Part shown: positions 59,678 through 64,000 of the stretch, piece after piece
Layout: the number at the start of each line of letters is the position of its first letter
Position numbering within the stretch: position 1 is the first letter of the stretch
Assembly: GCF_001417775.1 (NCBI RefSeq)
Contig: NZ_BBZJ01000016.1
Coordinates: forward strand, 372,001 to 436,000
DNA length: 64,000 bases
Source: Streptomyces sp. TP-A0356
GTDB taxonomy: Bacteria; Actinomycetota; Actinomycetes; Streptomycetales; Streptomycetaceae
Reading direction: 5' to 3'
Position numbers and translations under genes: made by a program
The notes under the pieces: generated by a model
Database searches by the model: none
The model's input: only the letters and a program-made list of their open reading frames with translations
Told to the model about the DNA's origin: nothing

Positions 59678-60251
59678 AAGGCCGTCGCGGCGGCCCCAGG
59701 GTCTCCCCGCCCGGGCCGTCCCGGGGGCCGGGCTCGGGTACGCCGCCGGCCGGCCACTCCTCCGCGAGCCGCCGCTCCAGGCGGCCGATCGCCGCCCTGA
59801 TGCCGTCGCCATAGGGGTCGGTGCCGAGGACGCCCACCGCGCCGCGGGCCCAGCCCAGATGGACGCGGGCGGCCTCGGAGCGGCCGAGCTTCACATAGTC
59901 GGCGGCCAGATTCAGATGGAGCGAGGGATAGAAGGCACGCACCGCGAGTGCCCTGTCGTGCTCGGCCAGGCGCTCGTCGGTGAGTTCCTCGGCGGCGGAC
60001 AGCGCCCTGAGGTCCCAGGCGAGCTCGTCCGCCGGGTCGTTCTGCGTGTCCGCCATGTAGTGCGCCAGGGTGCAGCGGTGCAGCGGGTCACCGTCCTCGC
60101 CGATCTCCGCCCACAGTTGGAGGAAGCGGTCGCGGGCCTCCTCCCGGTCGCCGCCGTGGTGCAGCATGACGACCTGCCCGATGCGGGTCATGACGGCGTC
60201 CGGCGCCGTCTGTTCCTGTCCCTTCGCCACCGCGTCCTCCACGCTCGTCAC
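59676..60251 (-). CDS. TPR-like hypothetical protein
   Basis: The 191-residue helical protein reads as two or three TPR-like pairs (GQVVMLHHGGDREEARDRFLQLWAEIGEDGDP ... LHLNLAADYVKLGRSEAARVHLGWARGAVG). It begins at GTG 60251. Its Gly/Pro-rich tail ends in the dispersed repeat. No specific partner can be suggested. Confidence 0.75.
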   Translation of the reverse strand: MTSVEDAVAKGQEQTAPDAVMTRIGQVVMLHHGGDREEARDRFLQLWAEIGEDGDPLHRCTLAHYMADTQNDPADELAWDLRALSAAEELTDERLAEHDRALAVRAFYPSLHLNLAADYVKLGRSEAARVHLGWARGAVGVLGTDPYGDGIRAAIGRLERRLAEEWPAGGVPEPGPRDGPGGETLGPPRRP

Positions 60252-60389
60252 CCGTCACCACGACGCTAACCGCCCCCACCGTCGATCGCGGTCAGGCGGC
60301 TCCGTACGGACGCTGGGCCAAGACGGTGACGACACGAGCCGGCCAGTGACCGGCGGGGGCGGGCCGGAGCCGGTCCGCCCCGTCGGGCC

Positions 60390-61073
60390 TCACCCGAGAT
60401 TCGGGATCGTCCAGTCGATCGGCTCGTGCCCCTGCCGGGCCACGGCCTCGTTGATCCGCGTGAACGGGCGTGAGCCGAAGAACTTCTTCGCGGACAGGGG
60501 CGAGGGGTGGGCGCCCTTGACGACGACGTGCCGCGTCTCGTCGATCAGGGGCTGCTTCTTCTGCGCGTAGTTGCCCCACAGCACGAACACCGCCGGGTCC
60601 GGCCGGTCGGCCACGGCACGGATCACCGCGTCCGTGAACTTCTCCCAGCCCCTGCCCTTGTGCGAGTTGGCCTCCCCCGCGCGCACCGTCAGCACGGCGT
60701 TGAGCAGCAGCACGCCCTGCCGGGCCCATGGCATGAGGTAGCCGTTGTCCGGGATCGGCGTGCCCAGTTCCTCCTGCATCTCCTTGTAGATGTTCCGCAG
60801 GGACGGCGGGGTCTTCACACCGGGACGCACGGAGAAGCACAGGCCGTGTCCCTGGCCCTCGCCGTGGTACGGGTCCTGGCCGAGGACGAGCACCTTCACC
60901 TTCTCGTACGGCGTGGCGTCGAGTGCGGCGAAGACCTCCTCGCGCGGAGGGTAGACGGGACCCTTGGCGCGCTCCACCTCGACGAACTCCGTGAGCTCCT
61001 TGAAGTAGGGCTGCTGCAGTTCGTCGCCCAGAACGCCCCGCCAGGACTCCGGCAGCATGGCGATGTCGGTCAC
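60390..61073 (-). CDS. ung: Uracil-DNA glycosylase, family 1
   Basis: Ung removes uracil from DNA. The 227 residues contain GQDPYHGEGQGHGLCFSV (catalytic Asp in QDPYH), LLLNAVLTV, and HPSPLSAKKFFGSRPFTR with the catalytic His. The length fits E. coli Ung (229). ATG 61073 is the start. It complements the Mug-type enzyme next to purB. It appears to be monocistronic. Confidence 0.97.
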   Translation of the reverse strand: MTDIAMLPESWRGVLGDELQQPYFKELTEFVEVERAKGPVYPPREEVFAALDATPYEKVKVLVLGQDPYHGEGQGHGLCFSVRPGVKTPPSLRNIYKEMQEELGTPIPDNGYLMPWARQGVLLLNAVLTVRAGEANSHKGRGWEKFTDAVIRAVADRPDPAVFVLWGNYAQKKQPLIDETRHVVVKGAHPSPLSAKKFFGSRPFTRINEAVARQGHEPIDWTIPNLG

Positions 61074-61162
61074 GTCAACTTCCTCCGATGTGCGGTCACT
61101 TCCAGGTCTCAGAACCTACAGGCGACCACTGACAACGGGCTCCCGAACCCTCCCGGGCCGGA

Positions 61163-62743
61163 CTACCAGCTGGTCTTGCGGGACAGCTCCCACATCATCA
61201 TGATCGTCGATGGATCCAGCGCGCGCTCACCGCCGGAGATGTCCTCGTTCGCCGCCACGTACTGCTTGCCCTGCCACAGCGGCAGCAGTCGGGCGTCGTC
61301 GACGAGGATCTGCTGGGCCGCTTCGAACTGCTTGACCACGTTGGCGCGGTCGCTCTGGCGCCGGGACCCCGGCAGCAGCTCCCCGGTGATCTTCGGCGCC
61401 GGGTAGGGCGTGCCGAGCGCGTTCTGCTGGCCGACGAAGGGCGCGATGTAGTTGTCCGGGTCCGGGAAGTCGGGGAACCACCCGCGGCCGAAAACAGGGT
61501 ATTCGCCCTTCTGGTAGCCCTCCACGTACGTCGTCCAGGGACGGCTCTTCAGGGTGACCTGGAAGAGGCCGGAGTCCTCCAGCTGACGTTTGATCTCCTG
61601 GAACTCCGGCGCGGTCTCGGAGCCGTAGCGGTCGGTGGTGTACCAGAGGGTCAGCGGGACGCGCTGGGTGATGCCCGCGTCGGAGAGGATCTTGCGGGCC
61701 TTGGCGGTGCTGGGGTCCCCGAACTGGTCGAAGAAGCCGGTGGTGTGTCCGGTCAGCCCCGCCGGGACCATGGAGTAGAGCGGTTGGACGGTGTCCTTGT
61801 AGACGTTGTGGGCGATGGCGGCCCGGTCCACGACCTGGGCCAGGGCCTTGCGGACGGCGGTCTTGCCGGCCCACGGGTCCTTGGGGTTGAAGACCAGGTA
61901 GCTGATCTCGATGCCCGAGTTCTCCAGGAGCTGGATGCCGCTGTTGGACTGGTGGCGCTGGAGGGAGACGATGTCGGAGGCGGCGAGACCGCGGTACGTG
62001 AGGTCGATCTTCCGGCTCTTGAGGGCGTCCACCATGCTGGAGGAGTCCTGGAAGTAGCGGATGGTGACCTCGTCGTTCTTCCGCTTGGCGTAGCCCTGGT
62101 AACGGCTGTTCCCGACGAGTCGTGCTTCCTTGCCGTCCTGGTAGGACTGCAGCGTGTACGGTCCGGACCCGGTGATCCGGCCGTCCTTGCGCACCTGGGT
62201 GGCGGAGTAGTCGGCCGGGTCGACGATCGACATGGCGGGCGTGGCGAGGACGAAGGGGAAGGTGGCGTCCGGTTCCTTGAGGTGGAAGACGACCTCCAGG
62301 TCGCCCTTCACCTCGATCCGGTCGAGGCTGCCCAGCAGGCCCGCCGGGCCGCCGGACACACTGATCCGCTTGATCCGGTCGATCGAGTACTTCACGGACC
62401 GGGCGTCGAGCTTGTCCCCGTTGGAGAAGGTCAGGCCGCTGCGCAGGACGCAGCGGTAGGTGAGGTTCGTGGTGTCGGTGAACGCGCACTTCTCGGCCGC
62501 GTCGGGACCGGGCTGGCTGGCGCCGTCGGGGTAGTTCAGCAGGGTCTGGTAGACGTTGCGGAACAGCTCCCAGGAACTGTCCCAGGAGGCGGCCGGATCC
62601 AGCGTGCTCGGGGAACTGGTGGTGCCCACCACGATCGGGCTCTTGCTGCCGGAGGAGTCCGACGACAGGACCCCGCATCCGGTCACCAGCGATATGGACG
62701 CGATCGTCGCCAGCTGACGCAGACCTCGGTTCCGGTTGAACAC
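61163..62743 (-). CDS. ABC transporter solute-binding lipoprotein, family 5
   Basis: A 526-residue extracellular-family-5 binding protein (oligopeptide, nickel or similar). It has a signal peptide and lipobox (SLVTGC, Cys near 23) and core motifs RSGLTFSNGDKLDARSVKYSIDRIK, GSGPYTLQSYQDGKEARLVGN and DFPDPDNYIAPFV. GGAG precedes GTG 62743. No permease or ATPase genes are adjacent, so it may serve a transporter encoded elsewhere or be an orphan. Substrate unknown. Confidence 0.93.
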   Translation of the reverse strand: MFNRNRGLRQLATIASISLVTGCGVLSSDSSGSKSPIVVGTTSSPSTLDPAASWDSSWELFRNVYQTLLNYPDGASQPGPDAAEKCAFTDTTNLTYRCVLRSGLTFSNGDKLDARSVKYSIDRIKRISVSGGPAGLLGSLDRIEVKGDLEVVFHLKEPDATFPFVLATPAMSIVDPADYSATQVRKDGRITGSGPYTLQSYQDGKEARLVGNSRYQGYAKRKNDEVTIRYFQDSSSMVDALKSRKIDLTYRGLAASDIVSLQRHQSNSGIQLLENSGIEISYLVFNPKDPWAGKTAVRKALAQVVDRAAIAHNVYKDTVQPLYSMVPAGLTGHTTGFFDQFGDPSTAKARKILSDAGITQRVPLTLWYTTDRYGSETAPEFQEIKRQLEDSGLFQVTLKSRPWTTYVEGYQKGEYPVFGRGWFPDFPDPDNYIAPFVGQQNALGTPYPAPKITGELLPGSRRQSDRANVVKQFEAAQQILVDDARLLPLWQGKQYVAANEDISGGERALDPSTIMMMWELSRKTSW

Positions 62744-62941
62744 GCGTTGCTCCTCGAGCTGCCACACCAGGGGTTGGCAGACCATACCGCAGCGCCCCGC
62801 CGGGTTCACCGTGTTCCGGCGGGGCGTGTGACCAGCGCGTTATGACGACGTTGTCATCCCCGTGCGTGCCCGTTTCGCGGTGACACGGGCGCGGAATCTG
62901 TCAATGGTTGGAGGCGATCCGCGCCCGTGTCGAGACGTCCG

Positions 62942-63700
62942 TCAGCCGACCCCCGCGTTCAGGAAGATGCCGCCGTCGACGACGAGCGTCTGCCCCGTGA
63001 TCCAGTCGGACTGGTCCGACGTCAGGAACGCTGCGGCGCCGCCGATGTCGGAGGGCACGCCGAGCCGGCCGAGCGGGTAGGCCGCGGCGGCCTCCGCCTC
63101 CCGGCCCTCGTACAGGGCCTGGGCGAACCTGGTCTTCACCACGGCCGGCGCGATCGCGTTGACCCGCGCCTTGGGCGCGAACTCGTGCGCGAGCTGCAGG
63201 GTCAGGTTGATCATGGCGGCCTTGCTGATGCCGTACGCGCCGATGAACGGTGAGGCGGAGACACCGGCCACGGAGGCGATGTTGACGATGGCGCCGCCGT
63301 TCTCGCTCTGCCAGGCCTTCCAGGTCTGCTGCGCGAAGCCGAGCGCCGAGACGACGTTCGTCTCGAACACCTTGCGCGCCACGTTCAGGTCGAGGTCGGC
63401 GATCGGGCCGAACACCGGATTCGTACCGGCGTTGTTGACCAGGAAGTCGACCCGGCCGAAGGCCTCCATGGTCCGCTCCACGGCGGCGGCCTGGTGGGCC
63501 TCGTCGTGTGCCTTGCCCGCGACCCCGATGACGCGGTCGGCGCCGAGCTGCTCGACGGCCTCCTTCAGGGCTTCCTCGTTGCGTCCGGTGATGCAGACGC
63601 GGTCACCGCGGGCGACGAGCGCCTCGGCGATGCCGTAGCCGATGCCGCGGCTGGCGCCCGTGATGAGGGCGACCTTGCCGGAGAGTTCCACCGAAGTCAT
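62942..63700 (-). CDS. Short-chain dehydrogenase/reductase (FabG-like)
   Basis: The 252-residue SDR has the cofactor loop TGASRGIG (14-21), the NNAG motif, the catalytic Tyr-Lys in YGISKAA, and the Ser in NIASVAG. Members include beta-ketoacyl-ACP reductase and many others. It lies 18 bases downstream of another SDR gene on the same strand, so the two are probably co-expressed, as the paired fabG genes of S. coelicolor are (from memory). Confidence 0.93.
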   Translation of the reverse strand: MTSVELSGKVALITGASRGIGYGIAEALVARGDRVCITGRNEEALKEAVEQLGADRVIGVAGKAHDEAHQAAAVERTMEAFGRVDFLVNNAGTNPVFGPIADLDLNVARKVFETNVVSALGFAQQTWKAWQSENGGAIVNIASVAGVSASPFIGAYGISKAAMINLTLQLAHEFAPKARVNAIAPAVVKTRFAQALYEGREAEAAAAYPLGRLGVPSDIGGAAAFLTSDQSDWITGQTLVVDGGIFLNAGVG

Positions 63701-63718
63701 GGTCTGCTTCCCCCGGCC

Positions 63719-64000
63719 CTAGTCGAGCGGTCCGCCGGCGACGTACAGCACCTGGCCGGAGACGAATCCGGCCGCCTCGCCCGTGAAGAAGGCGATCGCG
63801 TTGGCGATGTCGTCGGGCTCACCGACGCGCTGCACGGGGATCTGGGTGGCCGCCGCGGCCTTGAAGTCCTCGAAGTCCATGCCGACGCGTTCGGCGGTGG
63901 CCTTGGTCATCTCGGTGGCGATGAAGCCGGGGGCGACGGCGTTGGCGGTGATGCCGAACTTGCCGAGCTCCTTGGCCAGGGTCTTGGTGAAGCCCTGCAG
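63719..64000 (-). CDS. FabG-like short-chain dehydrogenase, 5' end outside window
   Basis: The C-terminal 93 residues of a second SDR are visible: LQGFTKTLAKELGKFGITAN, AVAPGFIATEMTKATAERVG and ending VSGQVLYVAGGPLD. NAVAPGFI and the GQxxxVxGG end are FabG signatures. The catalytic Tyr-Lys and glycine loop lie beyond the right edge. It precedes the complete SDR gene and probably shares its promoter. Confidence 0.9.
   Translation of the reverse strand: MQGFTKTLAKELGKFGITANAVAPGFIATEMTKATAERVGMDFEDFKAAAATQIPVQRVGEPDDIANAIAFFTGEAAGFVSGQVLYVAGGPLD

Noticed and set aside
1..64000. tRNA, rRNA, CRISPR arrays, insertion sequences, biosynthetic clusters
   Set aside because: I looked for cloverleaf-like stems with CCA ends, regularly spaced repeats, transposase motifs (DDE, RuvC) and PKS/NRPS or terpene signatures and saw none; a computed search would be more reliable.

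Overview
The window is chromosomal DNA of a high-GC actinomycete, almost certainly a Streptomyces. GC at third codon positions is near saturation, GTG and TTG starts are common, and several genes look leaderless (a TAnnnT -10 box six to nine bases before the start codon). The families are typical of the genus: ECF41 sigma factor, Tat-exported PhoD, membrane-anchored ACT-GNAT, a solitary divergent EF-Tu, and DUF485 with a solute:sodium symporter. From memory, the order purB ... tuf3 ... ung ... fabG matches the S. coelicolor region around SCO1254-SCO1346. I did not check this by any search.

Layout. 0-0.8 kb: a partial DUF6907 gene, a small basic protein and a decayed zinc-ribbon frame, which look like the edge of an integrated element next to purB. 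0.9-11.6 kb: purB, a mismatch uracil-DNA glycosylase, a ROK regulator and a GntR/UTRA regulator facing each other, an ECF41 sigma gene divergent from an alpha/beta hydrolase, phoD and an ACT-GNAT gene. 11.8-17.1 kb: two Lrp/AsnC regulators, each divergent from its likely target (a Cys/Met-metabolism PLP enzyme and a rhodanese), a DUF885 peptidase and an orphan Imm21 protein. 17.1-24.4 kb: sbcC/sbcD, an IMPACT protein, a SixA-type phosphatase coupled to a degenerate CysS-like gene, and a CoA-binding protein. 24.8-36.5 kb: a MarR-ABC operon, two cation diffusion facilitators (one with ArsR), TetR/FMN-reductase and XRE-cupin/EamA divergent pairs, a hexapeptide acyltransferase, a gamma-carbonic anhydrase fold protein and DedA. 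37-51 kb: DUF485/symporter, two Pro/Gln-rich membrane-anchored paralogues, a spermidine-synthase-like gene, tuf3 with a structured leader, thiolase/HxlR, and an oxidoreductase-DUF6807-cupin operon. 51-64 kb: uppP, a secreted Asp-box propeller with a lipoprotein, lnt, ung, an oligopeptide-type binding lipoprotein and two SDR/FabG genes.

Most of the window is ordinary core or near-core sequence. Three things stand out. There are many decayed genes for core DNA: remnants or broken copies of an EamA transporter, a GH3 glucosidase, a CHAP hydrolase, an SDR, a DinB/DUF664 gene, a zinc-ribbon gene, and a Pro/Gln-rich gene that has lost its start. A family of related inverted repeats recurs in intergenic sites at 35.7, 47.7 and 59.5 kb. 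Several regulator/target pairs show clear palindromic operators: a dre-like site, paired GGACC-GGTCC sites, a LacI-type core, and Lrp and HxlR candidates. No tRNA, rRNA, CRISPR array, insertion sequence or biosynthetic gene cluster was seen.
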